A DNA stretch of 64,000 nucleotides, taken from positions 48,532,101-48,596,100 of the forward strand of contig CM069872.1 of the NCBI GenBank assembly GCA_036172665.1, read 5' to 3'. Each line of letters starts with the position of its first letter. Position 1 is the stretch's first letter. This DNA is from Prosopocoilus inquinatus (Eukaryota; Arthropoda; Insecta; Coleoptera; Lucanidae). Under the pieces are notes generated by a model. It was not told the DNA's origin, did not search any database, and saw only the letters and a program-made list of their open reading frames with translations. A program made the position numbers and the translations under genes. Of this stretch, positions 1 to 11,438 are shown piece by piece.

Positions 1-943
1 TACACTTGCGTAATTTGATTTTTGGCAATAGACTCGAAGGTGCAATGTACTTGCCCAGAAATACATAGTACTGTGAGTGTCACAATATAGCTTCAAAAAA
101 AAAAAACTGCTTTTAAATTCGGATTTGCAAACGTAAGTTCGAAAAAAAGAGATTCGATGAAAGCAATAAGTACCTCCAAGGTTTCAAATTAAAATAATCT
201 GAGAGAAGTTGTTTCTTCTTCTACATTTTCCATATCTCCTACGAATTCATTTGGAAAAGAGTATGTACACATTCATACAGGTCGGTCTTGAAATTGAAAA
301 CATAGACAGTATAATAAACAGAAAGCGGCTTTAATTACTTCTTTCTTAACTTCTATGATCTCAGCTTGATTCAACAACCGGTATATTATGGGATTCTCAC
401 AATTAATTAATTTTTTCACTTTTATCACTTTTGTCAACAGGTTCATTGAAAACAGCGTGTTTACACACACACACACAAGAAAAACAACAATTTTTTTTAT
501 TGTTTACGTTATTGCTTCTTCTTCTACTAATTTATTTTCGCGTGTAAACAAGATCGTGCTGCCCAAGATTCTAATTTCGTGCTTGTACTAGAATCTGTTA
601 TTGTTTTGTTGTTATATGTAGGTCAAACTCTGTTTAACTAGACTTAAAAAATGAGATACCCAGGGCCGTAGTCAGTCAGGCCAAGATGAGTCTTACACGT
701 CTTCTTTTATTTGTTAGAAAGACACGTTTTTTTTTCTTTTACGAGAATCGCACATTTCAACTATTTTTCTCGAAATTCTTATGATTCTCGAACTGTATTC
801 GGTTCAAATTAGTTCGATTACGCCCCCTCTTTTCGAAAATAATACTTTAGTTTATCAAAAATACAGAGAGATCGAAAGTTGTACTTCCACCGGATCTACC
901 GGATGTATTTATTAATTAACTTTGGTTTGGATGTAGTAGAAAC

Positions 944-1130
944 GAAAGCAAAAAAATAGCAGACAATTACAGTTTCCTGTAATTTTTGTTTCCCCAAAAT
1001 GGTACTGCTTAAGTACAACCTCATAGGGTGACACTTAAAAATTTTGGAAGTACTCAAATTTGACAAGGTAAATTTGTGAAGTCGTACTTAAACATCAAAC
1101 CATTGTTGAGAAAAGAAAAAAAATAAGTTT
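944..1130. repeat. MITE-like family C, copy 1 (right end lost)
   Basis: The copy starts with GAAAGCAAAAAAATAG followed by ATTACAGTTTCCTGTAATTT. An internal block follows, with a GTGACACTTAAAAATTTT-like segment and TGTGAAGTCGTACTTAA. The same order of blocks recurs at 21664-21927 and 62301-62507. The last copy still shows both inverted ends. In this copy the right inverted end is missing or too decayed to see. Confidence 0.6.
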
Positions 1131-1138
1131 TATGAATG

Positions 1139-1223
1139 ACGTGACGTCAAAATGACGTAATTCTCTTACGATTTATACGGTTTCATGTTTCATGTGAGAG
1201 CCTACGTCATTTTGACGTCACGT
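1139..1223. repeat. Perfect 21-bp inverted repeat containing two TGACGTCA sites
   Basis: Bases 1139-1159 are the exact reverse complement of 1203-1223, separated by 43 nt. Each arm contains the full palindromic CRE octamer TGACGTCA (1142-1149 and 1213-1220) plus a half site. It lies about 160 bp before the acceptor of the first transporter exon, so it is intronic or promoter-proximal. It could be a small transposable-element remnant or a CREB/ATF-type regulatory cluster. The repeat is directly visible; any function is inference. Confidence 0.6.
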
Positions 1224-1385
1224 TCTCTTGAAAGTTTTGCTCCCTTATTCGAGAATAAGGCCCCCGATAGACATAAATATTGATTGATAATTGATCTAAC
1301 TCATGGAAAGTAGCGTAGGATTAGGATCTCACTGTATAATAACAATGCAATGTGAGGTATAACAACGTATTTTTTTTATTTTCAG

Positions 1386-4300
1386 CTTTGGTTGGATCTC
1401 TGGCCATGGGCGCCACTTTCATGATGTCGGCAGTGGCTGGGGTTTTAATAGATTTCATCGGGCTTCGCACAACTGCCTTCATAGGGGGGGCGCTGTCATC
1501 AGGAGGCATGTTCATTTCGTCATTCTGCTCGAACAACGTGTACGCCCTCTACTTTACATACGGCGTTATGTACGGTGTAGGATCGGCACTCGCCTACACT
1601 CCATCCCTCGCAATTCTCGGTCATTACTTCAAGAAATACCTGGGGGTAGTCAACGGCGTGGTGACTTTCGGTAGCTCTGTTTTCACCATGGTAATCCCCT
1701 ACCTCATCGGCTTCTTCCTGAGCGAAGTGGGACTGCCGGGAACTCTGAGATTGCTGGCGCTGCTGTCGTCGGTGATCATGTGTTGCGCTGTTATCTTCAA
1801 GCCCCTCGTCGGGAAAACCTCCTCGCGGAAGAAAGTTTCGGTCTGCGAGGCGTTTAATATTTCGATTTGGAAAAATAAGAAGTACGTGATTTGGGCGGTC
1901 GTGATTGCGATTTCCCTCATAGGTTACTTCGTGCCTTACGTCTTCATGTCCAAGTTCGTCCAGGAAAATTACCCGGAAAACGCAGACCCCAAACTCCCGA
2001 TCATCTGCATCAGCATCACATCCGGAGTCGGCCGATTAATATTCGGATACGTCGGGGATCTCCCCAGGGTAAACAGGATATTCCTCCAGCAGATCTCATT
2101 CTTCAGCATCGGTTTATTGACGGTGCTCCTACCATCAACCGCCGGATCGTTTTACCTCCTGATCGCCATCGCTTTGGGCATGGGTATCTTCGACGGTTGT
2201 TTTATTTCCGTAATCGGACCAATCGCTTTCGATATTTGTGGGCAGGAGGGAGCGACGCAGGCGATTGGTTTTGTTTTGGGCATCTCCTCGGTTCCTTTGA
2301 CGCTGGGGCCGTACCTGGCTGGGATCTTGTACGATCGCATGGGGAGTTACGACTTACCGTTTAGGCTAGCGGGTATTCCCCCGATCGTTGCCTCCTTCGC
2401 CATGTTCCTCATCCGATTCGTCGAGGCCAAGCCGGCTCCTCCTAGGAAACCCAGCGAGGAACCGCTTAAACCCATGGGGCAAGAGGAGAACGGATCCAAG
2501 CCGCCGGCCAATCCTAAGCTCGGATACGCGACAGGTAGGCTCTTGACGAATGCTACTTTGTCCACTTGCATCTTGTACAGCGGCGATAAACGGTGCTATA
2601 CTTACTCTGTGCTGTGAAAATGAGAAAGACTTGATGATGGATGGATCTCGCAACTTGTTCGCTTCTGAACGTGACTGTCCACTTTCCAAAAGTAGCGATA
2701 TTGCACACAAGACTGTGATATTAATGGAGAAGAATGCATGGAGAAAAACATTGCTTTTATTTATACAGCTGCGATGATGGAAAACATCATGAGACCCATT
2801 TTGTTATCCATTGCTGCGTTGCAATTTTTTTTTATTTTTACAAATCGCACTTTCGTGCAATGGATGCGCACTCAGGGTATCTTCATCTCGCTTCATTGCA
2901 TGAGGCTAAAACGAGAGAGAGATACCCCGAGTGCGCACTCAGTGCACAATCGAAAGCACTAGGTATAAGTTCACTTGTTTTACAACCTAAAAGTTGATAT
3001 TTTTCTTTTAATACCCCCGACTGTGTTCATTATTTACTCTAATGTAAAACCAGAAGCAACAAAATCAACAATTGTTGTATACGTACACATACAAAGCGTC
3101 GATCGGGTCTCCATTTAGGTCAATTGTACCAATATGAGTCTAATTGATTCGGCCAAGCTAAGACCAGACTCACTCACTCCCTGCACAAATTGCAAACGTG
3201 ACGTCGAAAATTTACCGCAAAATTAGAAACTGCCGGTGGAATTAGATGATGACCGGCGGCGCGCCGTCATTATTAATTGTTTGCTTTAGAATTTAAAGGG
3301 GGCCAAGTTCATTGTTGCAGAAAATATTTCGGCTTCGGTCGTTATTATTACAATTGTTATCAGCAGACGTTTACTTTGTAATGTTTATATACCAACAGAA
3401 ATAGCAACTTTTGAACTTTCCGAAGACGTTAAAATAACGATGACCGTATTAAATCTTTTACTCGTAAATATTATTATTATTGAGTTATTAAATTTAAAAT
3501 TAATAAGGAATTTGCAAACGACTAATAGGGGAGGTGGGAGGAAAATGATAAGATGATATAACACTCCCTGCAGGGTTCCCACTCACCAAAAAAAGTGAGA
3601 AATTTATCTGTCTAAAATAACCGAAGAACTAAAAAATTTTTATTTTGTTGAGAGCAATATTTATTTTTGTTATATCCATTAATAAGTATACTTATTTTAA
3701 TATTCTATTTATTATTATTTCTAATTTTGAAAGTAATTTAATAATTTTCTTAAATTAATAACGCCCACTAAAAGTACGAATGTTTCTGAATTGGAAAAAA
3801 AATAGAAAAACTGCATAATCCCAATGAGTCGTCAACATTTTTTTTAAATAAAAATAAATATAGGCAACCACACAAATAATTGTGTTCATTGGGTTGCCTA
3901 CACTAAAAGACTTTTTGATCGTTGAAAAGGTTATTTTTAAACCAACATTAAAATTAATTTTAAAATTTCTAAAGGTGATTCAATAATTTTCCTTGAATAG
4001 TACTGGTGAAAATTTAAAATAAATTAACTTAGTAATTTTTTGTACGTCTATTATGTCTTTTCTAAAATTAGGAAGAATTGGAAAATTGTCTCAAATCCTT
4101 CAATATGAGAAAAAATGATTTTTTTTTTAAATATTTAAATAATACAAAAATTGCATACATAATCCTAGTGACTCCTGACCAATCCATCACATTTTTTAGT
4201 AAAAAGAAAGTATAGGCAACCTCACAGGAAGTGTGTTTATTGGGTTGCCTATACTAAAGCTTCTTTTTTTTGGAAAGGTCTAATTTATTATTATTTCGAA

Positions 4301-5995
4301 ATAAACAAGTACGTGATTAAAATTATTTTCAAAATTTTTTAAAGGTATTTAAATAATTATCCTTGCGTAATGCAGGTGAAAATTAAAACAAAATTAAATT
4401 TTTTGAACGTCTATTATTTCTTTTCGGAAATCGAGAAGAATTGGAAAATTATCTAAATTTCTTGACAAAAAAAGATAGTTCTAACGCCTGTAGCGTAGGC
4501 AACCATACAGTCTACCGAGTTCGTTGGTTTACCTATATTAAGGCTTTTTTTTTCTTTCTTTTATTTATTTTTATATACATATTATTTCCTAATCGCAGTC
4601 AATTGTGAATTGTGATTTTTACCGAAATCCAGGAAAACTGGGAAAAGTCAGGGATTGTTTAAAAAAATTAAATAAAATGGGAATCCTACCCTAGGGAGTT
4701 TTCGTTATATTTTTTTTGTTCCTAGAAGTTGAATTCTTGTGGTTCTTTTGTTTCTGGTCGTGAAAAAAATAATATTACACCTCAGGAGGGGATCGCGCGA
4801 TTATTTCATTTGAAATAATCGGGTATTTCTCTCCCTCGAGAAGTATAATTTACTATGATTAAAACATCCCAAATTTTTTACTTTTTTCGATCGCTTTTTC
4901 GCTTTAATATAATTTTTTTTTTTTGGCGAATTTATTTTCGAAAGGGCTCTGTGGATAATTAGCGTCGCGTGCGTACGTGAGCGTAAATGCAGAGCCGGTC
5001 AGGTGACAATGCGAGGCTTATTTTAGCTCACGGCCAAACCCATGGGCCACAAATACACCCGAAAAATCCAGTCGGTTACCTAAGATGACATAATTCCGCT
5101 TATTTTTGACAGGGGCGGCTGATGCAACCAGTTGCACCGGATCACAAAAAGTTTCGCCCAATCAAAAAAAAAGACCTCCCCGACCGTAATTGCTTTATAA
5201 TCTTTATAATTAAATATAAAAATTAATAATAAATTTTAATGATGCAACATTCTCGGAGATTGCGCGGCTTGTTTTTTTTTCTATTTTTTTTCTGCTGCTA
5301 ATTTTAGCCGCGCGTTTATCGCCGTCGGTTTTGACATTTGGAGAAGATCGATGTTTGGGTACGGTTCATCAGCAATTTCATTGCCGATATTGCTCGGCAA
5401 ATATGACGTGATGTCTCTCATAAATTGCTATCAATTTAATTTTTAATTCCATTTCGAAAAGAAGTCGACCTGTTCTGACGGGCGTATCTATTAAACACAG
5501 TTTCAAAAATACTTTTGTATTTACATATTACATCAATGAAGCGGATGGAATGTTTTTTTTAGAACTCATTTTTAGAATAACCTTATATTTTTACTTTCCA
5601 AATGTTTTTTTGCGAAGGGGGCTCGCCCATTCACGTAATAAAGACGTGGATTGTTGGCTTTGCACAATGACAAGACAAATACTATTTTTGTGGCTTCTGG
5701 TTAAAAATATGCCAGTGTTGTAATATACCTAAGTCATCAATCATCGAACTGATGATAAGGCTGTATGTTTTGTATGCAACGTTTTCTTTCGGCTTCTGTC
5801 GATCACTCACTTTTTTTTTAAATTAATTGATTAGAATTTGTTGCTGTCTTCATCTGCCTCTTGTGATCTGCTTTAAACCGTTTTGGCATGCTTTGTTCTG
5901 ACGATGTGGCTAGCACATACTTGCGAAGCTAATTTCCTTCCTTCCTTTTTGCAGAAAACGGGGAGGAATCCGAGGAAGACATGTCGCCGGTTTGA
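1386..5995 (+). CDS. SLC16-type monocarboxylate transporter, 3' part (2 exons)
   Basis: A major-facilitator membrane transporter of the monocarboxylate (MCT/SLC16) family, which moves lactate, pyruvate or related acids with protons across membranes. Exon 1386-2534 follows acceptor ATTTTCAG and encodes many hydrophobic helices, with MCT-like stretches such as GSLAMGATFMMS near the start and FDICGQEGATQAIGF further on. A cytoplasmic loop (about residues 140-165 of this part) divides the two helix bundles. The tail is Pro/Glu-rich. A donor at GCGACAG|GTAGG joins in frame to a 41-nt terminal exon, 5955-5995 (acceptor TTTTTGCAG), giving an acidic end ENGEESEEDMSPV and stop. The visible part is 395 aa. 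The N-terminus and first helix are outside or not found. Reading through the donor instead would give an unlikely tail ending near 2617. A possible AATAAA lies near 6633. Family assignment is firm; the substrate and orthologue are not known. Confidence 0.85.
2845..2959. repeat. Inverted repeat, about 45-nt imperfect arms
   Basis: Left arm: TCGCACTTTCGTGCAATGG, then TGCGCACTCAGGGTATC. Right arm: GATACCCCGAGTGCGCACTC, then AGTGCACAATCGAAAGCACT. The arms are reverse complements with scattered mismatches, and a CTCTCTCGT/CTCGCTT segment sits next to the loop. It looks like a decayed short palindromic transposable element inside the intron. Confidence 0.55.
3700..4560. repeat. Three diverged tandem units, each with a TAGGCAACC hairpin
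   Basis: Each unit has a hairpin: TAGGCAACC...GGGTTGCCTA at 3861-3900, TATAGGCAACC...GGTTGCCTATA at 4211-4253, and GTAGGCAACC...GGTTTACCTATA at 4495-4536. Shared flanks include AATTGGAAAATT and CGTCTATTAT..CTTTTC. Spacing is about 350 then 284 bp. A fourth related hairpin lies at 37206-37247, so the unit is dispersed as well as tandem. Confidence 0.6.
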
Positions 5996-8900
5996 CGTCA
6001 AACCAACCTAGCTAATTTCTTGTCATTGTATTAAGATTGGTATTCTGATTTTTGTATTCTACCTAAGAGTGCACGCTTTTACATTTTTGAGTATGTATGA
6101 GGAGTGTATATGCTAGCTATGTCGTTGACACATTTTGTAAATACTGTTTTATGTTTTTTTTTTCGTACTAACGCTTGTTTGATACTCAAAGATGGAGAGA
6201 CAGACGGACAGACAATAATTTCTAGCGTACATATCGACCCTTCAATGAAAAGAAAAAACACTTCGAGTTAGCCATGGAAACAAAAGTACATCTCGTAAGA
6301 ACTGTCAAAGTATAAAATTTAGGTTATGCGAAGGAGCTGAATCTACTTTGATTGTATATGCATTCTTTTAAGAAAAAATCTTGCTTTCAAAGTGTCTTTT
6401 AGCTTCCACTTCCATAAACATTTATGTAATTCAGTTTGCAGATTACTGAACAACATTTTAAAGTGAATCAATTTTTGACATGTAAGAAATTGACTACGGA
6501 AACTGCGACATAGTTTTTTTTTTTCAAGGCTACTCGACGTGTTTTTTGTTGAAGACTCTATACATGTTTTAATACGGGCGTACGTACATACCTAAGAATA
6601 CATATCACGCAGAGGTCTGTATAAAGATTTTAATAAATATTATAATGATATTAAAATTGTTATTTCTGTTACATATGGAATGGGAAAAAAAATCTTCAGA
6701 AATACACGTCATAAACACAACTCTTTTAACGATCTATAAAAACGAATAAGATATCTTAATCTGCTGACCTTAAACTATACTATGACTTCGGCACATAACA
6801 GGATCAATCAAATTGAAATCAATGAAGAAAAAGCTAGTATACATAGTGTTCATAATGTTAGGAGCCAACTGTTGTAGTACCGTAGTCACATCTACCGAAA
6901 GAAAAAAAAAGAAATTCACAAAATCACTTTTAATTTACTTCTTGAGAATCGCGTGCGATTATTTATTTAGGGCCTAAAATTTTTAATGTTCTTTTTTGTG
7001 CCAATCATGATATATATTGTCGCTTTAAAAACACTTTAATTATGTACAGTAATTTTTTATTTATTCGCTCGTTACAAAAAAATGTTACTACATGTTATCG
7101 CAGTTATAAAAAAATTTGATTTGCACTAAACAAAATATGCTTTCCTATACTCCTCAATTATTTTCTTATATGATATCATCAATTTGTTTATTGACGCCCT
7201 TATTTTACAGACTGATATAATTTATTACACGACTAACAGACGTCAGAAAATTTCAAAGTTGACACCAATCGTTACTAACGCGTTGCTATTTTAAGAAAAT
7301 TTAAAAAAAAAGAACACGAAGAAATGACTAATAGGGGAACCACATTCTGTTATAAGTTCGGATTTACCGTCTATCAATAAAAAAACAGGGTGTAGAGTAG
7401 CAAGTGAAATGTTATCAGAGCGCATAAAATATGAAATAATTTATGAAATCAATCGAAAAAGCTTCGAAGAGCTTTAATTAAAGGTAAGTAAACGAATATT
7501 TCAGGATGTCTCTTTACTTTTTCTTCTTACTCTGTTGTTATAAATTATTCTTGCAATTACTTCTAACCGAATTAAAAACGTCAAGAGAAATCATAGTCTA
7601 TAGTTCGTGCAACATAATTTTCGTTGCACGTCATAATTGATAATTAAACAAATGGTTACCAATCTGGTTAAAGGAAATTTACTTTATCAACAATGATTAC
7701 TCGTCAGTCTTTATGGAGACTTGTTCGTTCGATGGTTGGCAACGTTTAGTCACCGTATATCGTACAGAAGCTGTTCATACTAGCGCAATTGTAGTTTTCT
7801 TTTTATACTCCGTTTAAAAACGCAACACGTGTTGAAATTTTTTTGTCCTTAGTTTGGCGACAGGTCCTGTCATGTTTTTTTTTTTTTTTAAATGTATTCG
7901 CCTTATCAGTTCAGTCATTAATCCTGGTCATTAATTAACTTCTTCTCAATTCAAAATGCAGAAAATAATTTTTGCCAACAGGAAAACGTGTGTCGAAAGA
8001 TACCCAAGTCGAAATTTTTTTAATGCAATAAGAATAAGCCATGACTTTTTATTTGAGTTGGCAACATTGAGTGCGGGACTTTATTTACTACATCCGGTCC
8101 GGTTTCTTTACGACAAATGAACTTTGGCTTTCAGGCTTTCAAGTTTAATGCCGTTGTAGCAATTATAAAAATTAATGTTGCTATGGAAACTAACAATTAA
8201 AGTAAAGTTACGAGAAATTAACCGAACCCTAATTAATTTAATTTCAATTATCTGACTCCCTCACGATGACTTAAATCGAATCTTATCAGAAGCGCCAACA
8301 ATCTTTGTAAAACCACAGCTTACGGCAATCCTATAAATTTTAACAGTCCGTTAATAATTTAGAGAATCAGTTATAACCTAATAAATAAATTTATTACGGT
8401 AGATAACAATGCTGCCAACTGTGTAGGCTTTATGCACCTTACTTTTAACAACGGTTAAAGGAAATACATCAATGTGTGTATAGAAAACTGTTAAAAAATA
8501 AAATCGCAGGACCTCGACATCAATTTAAAATGGCGCTTTGTGTGTCATTTGAAATTGGGACGCACTGTACACTGAGTCGCGTTCGTAAACTTTTATTTCG
8601 AGTGCACCTCGGGGTTGTAACTTATTGCAATTCCATCTTTCTCTCTCATTCACGATGTTTAATTTTTTTTGCATTTCGTACGTCCCTTTCAGGGTGTTAT
8701 TTCCAATTTTAAATTTTTTATAATTATGTTATTATTCTGACAAGTCTGTATATGATTTAGGAGCCCGTTGGACAAACAGCACAGATAAAAAAATGTTTGA
8801 ATGTTTGTGTGGTACAGCCGCGATCAAGCTAATCGTGACCGGTTGACCACCAGCATCAATAAGGGCGAAGTTAGCTTACGCTTACAGCGGTCTCGATTAG

Positions 8901-10257
8901 GATGATCGCGACTGTACATTTGCTGTGGAAACCATGCTAGATTTACTTTTTCACAAGTGAGATGTAAAACCAAATGTATGTACAAACTCATTTATACAAG
9001 AGAGACAGCATCATTTCAAGCGTCATTTCTTTCTCATCTTTTTTCAATCTTATGTGATGTAATAATAATATTCCAAGTGATCGAAAGTGCTAAAAAGTTT
9101 CTGGATTTTTGGCGACGGACTAGTAGGTCTGATGAAAGTCGAAGAATTGTGATCATGAATCATGAGAAAATTGTGACACGCTTCAGAATACAGCCAGAAG
9201 AATCTCACTGGGCAATATTAAAATAGAGAAGGGAAAAAATTATATTTCGTTGCCAGCCAGTACAAGTGTTGTCAACAATCTGTACATTTATTTTTCCGAA
9301 AAACTCTTACTTTCTGGACACGTTTCTCGCGAAACGTTTTACATGTCTCAATTTAAGTATTTTAGTTTTGGATGGATATATACACCAAAGCTGCAATTAT
9401 TACTGGTAGCTTAAAACAAGAGGTTAAGTCGCGACATCACGCGATCTTTTTTTGACCTAAAATTATGTGAAGAAAGACGAAATACTTTGAAAAAACATTT
9501 GAATGCACGATTAGTCCATTACCTCAAAATTAAAATTCTTTACGTGATACGAAATCAAATAATCTCGATTAAGAAAATAAAAAAAATAAGATTATTGACA
9601 TGTTTATAAAATGGAACTTTCACGCTAGCCTTTTACCCAGTCTTGTTACACTGTTTATAATTATTTCGCTCTTTAATTTCTCGTGTAATTAAAGACGATT
9701 TTTTTTTAATTTCATTCAATGCGCCTTTTAATTTCAGAAACCCATGCTAGCGAAGCTCTAGAACGTCGAATCACATCACATCACGGTGTAATTGAACTAA
9801 ATTTTAATTAAACCTGCGGTCGGTTTGCACGATCGCGTGTATATTACAGGAAATTGTAGTTGTTTGAAAAAAAAAGAAGAAAAGGAGAACGTTCTGAAAC
9901 ACGTAGTGTATTTATTCCAGAGAAATAACAAAAGGTATAACAAACATTTCCGAAATACTACGGGTAAGTACACATCATACAAAAATTACGACACAAATAC
10001 CATTAAAATAACGGAAAAATTTTACGTATGTACCTACTTACTTTCTTCAGCCCTCATTAATAGTAATTTTCAGTTACAAAAAAATAAGGATTGTTTTCTT
10101 GTGTGCGTTTCGAAATGATTAAAAATCGCTTCTCTCTCTTTCCATTTTCATCCTCCAAAATAAAACTAGAGATCTAACAACATTAAAGCTTGCACGCACA
10201 TGAATAATGTTATATAGTAGTTATAATTTATAATCGACGTTATTCTTATTTTTATTA
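5996..10257. other. Intergenic, AT-rich
   Basis: The interval separates the 3' end of the SLC16 gene from the 3' end of the single-pass membrane protein gene (convergent). It probably includes the transporter 3' UTR (candidate AATAAA near 6633). I see no gene. It contains a short hairpin GTGCAAC..GTTGCAC (7609-7633), a 30-bp-arm inverted repeat (8812-8917) and poly-T/poly-A runs. ORFs at 8476-8712, 8957-9226 and 9797-10118 show no recognisable domain. Confidence 0.6.
8812..8917. repeat. Inverted repeat with 30-nt arms
   Basis: Arms 8812-8841 and 8888-8917 are reverse complements with 4 mismatches in 30 (ends GTACAG / CTGTAC, inner parts ATCG..GACCG / CGGTC..CGAT). The loop is 46 nt. It is GC-richer than its surroundings. 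Probably a miniature inverted-repeat element; no related copy was spotted elsewhere in the window. Confidence 0.5.
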
Positions 10258-11438
10258 TTAACATCCGTATTTGGGTAAGGTAGCAGCTTCCGGGGGAGTT
10301 CTATAACCGAGCGTGTTCCTTTTGAAGGTGTTTCCTTTATGCGGATATAAATTCAAAGGGGGTAAGTTTGGATTCTCGATTCTAGTCGGCGAAGAAACGC
10401 GAGGTCTCAGCGCTACGCCCAAGGGAATCCCACGCCTAAGAGTATTTCCCAGCCCGAGGCTGGCGCAACGCATGTCTGTGTTTCCCAGAACGGTGTAATG
10501 TGGTAGATCTCTAGCATCCATGTCGTCAAGTTGGTAGCTCTCGATGAGGGGCGTTGGATCTTCATAATCGTAATCTACTAGAAATAAACAGAACTAAACT
10601 AATAAGACACGGTAGTGAATTGGATTTAAATAAATGCAAACCTTTTTGGTAGGCTGAGTAGGTGTTATACGCCGGCTGTGGGGGAAGTACGGGTTGGATG
10701 TTCAAGTTGTCTATGGTTTCGTAGTGATCGTCGTTCTCTATGTAATCCACTATGTCTCTGGGGTAGTTCTCAGAGATGAAATGCTGCGTTCCTCTGGGGG
10801 TTAGAGCCGCCCAAACCATTCGGTTGTCTGCGTGCACGCTCGTAGCCCCATGGTATAAAACAGCGTCCGAAGGGTGGACCAATTTATTACTGTTCAAATT
10901 GTTCACTGAAGAACACTCTCGCTGCTCGTGGCTTTTAATCTGACGGTGATCACGCGTGTGCATTGAACAGTCATTATTTCCAAATATGCTCATTCTAAGA
11001 AAACAAAGACGTTTCGCTTTGGCAAAATATTTTTTTGGTGCAAAAATACTCACTCTCTGCATTTCAGCAAAAACATAGCCAACAACGCCCCAAGCAAAAG
11101 AACGCCGATGGACGAAGCCACCAGCACCAACAACCAAGTATCGTCTATGCTCGTCACCGACCACGTTTCTACATCTGCAAAAACAACATCCTCAACATCA
11201 CAAAGCAAAAGCCGGTCTTAGCTTCGTCACCTTTCCTAGGAAGTTCGATGTAATCACCACCTTCAGGAACTTTATTGGGCGAAACCCACGACTCGCACAG
11301 TTGGGGAGAGGAACAGGAGGTGCTGTTGACGAGGTCGGGCAGGGCCGGTTGCAAGAAAGAGGGCGCAGGGGGCGGCGGAAGAAACAAGATGCTGTCGGGT
11401 GGTGGGCCTAAATCCCAGCAATCACCCAGACAGCCCAT
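10258..11438 (-). CDS. Unrecognised single-pass membrane protein, 333 aa (4 exons)
   Basis: I do not recognise this family. Exons (minus strand): 11438-11231, 11174-11054, 10994-10642, 10577-10258. Together they make 1002 nt, closing in frame. The start ATG at 11438 follows an in-frame TAA in the same exon, so the model has no classical signal peptide. The N-terminal 75 residues are Pro- and Cys-rich ([25 protein letters not shown]) with one N-glycosylation sequon. A helix of about 25 residues ([20 protein letters not shown]) follows, ending in FLLKCRE. The remaining 220 residues look intracellular: acidic-aromatic patches ([27 protein letters not shown]) and a basic, Pro-rich C-terminus ([14 protein letters not shown]). 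The tyrosines in acidic context suggest phosphorylation or adaptor binding, by inference only. A longer N-terminus using another acceptor (for example TTTAG inside exon 1) is possible. Confidence 0.75.

Larger units (their letters stand above)
1..1385. other. Non-coding sequence upstream of the first SLC16 exon
   Basis: No supported coding exon was found here. The transporter exon at 1386 opens in mid-protein, so the exon carrying its N-terminus and first membrane helix must lie to the left of the window or in a piece I cannot recognise. The stretch holds a short (AC)n run near 462-477, one inverted-repeat-family copy (944-1130) and a palindrome with two CRE-like sites (1139-1223). The small ORFs near 273-591 look random. 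Confidence 0.6.
2535..5954 (+). other. 3.4-kb last intron of the SLC16 gene
   Basis: Non-coding AT-rich intron between the main transporter exon and its 41-nt terminal exon. It holds an inverted repeat (2845-2959), a degenerate tandem array of hairpin-bearing units (3700-4560) and homopolymer runs. Small ORFs near 2550-2997 have no family features and overlap the inverted repeat, so I do not regard them as genes. Confidence 0.7.

Noticed and set aside
2550..2997. ORFs continuing after the SLC16 donor site
   Set aside because: They overlap a palindromic repeat in the last intron. The in-phase terminal exon at 5955 explains the gene better.
8957..9226. 89-aa ORF with a mildly basic C-terminal half
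   Set aside because: No domain, no splice context and no repeat relatives. It is compatible with chance in AT-rich intergenic DNA.
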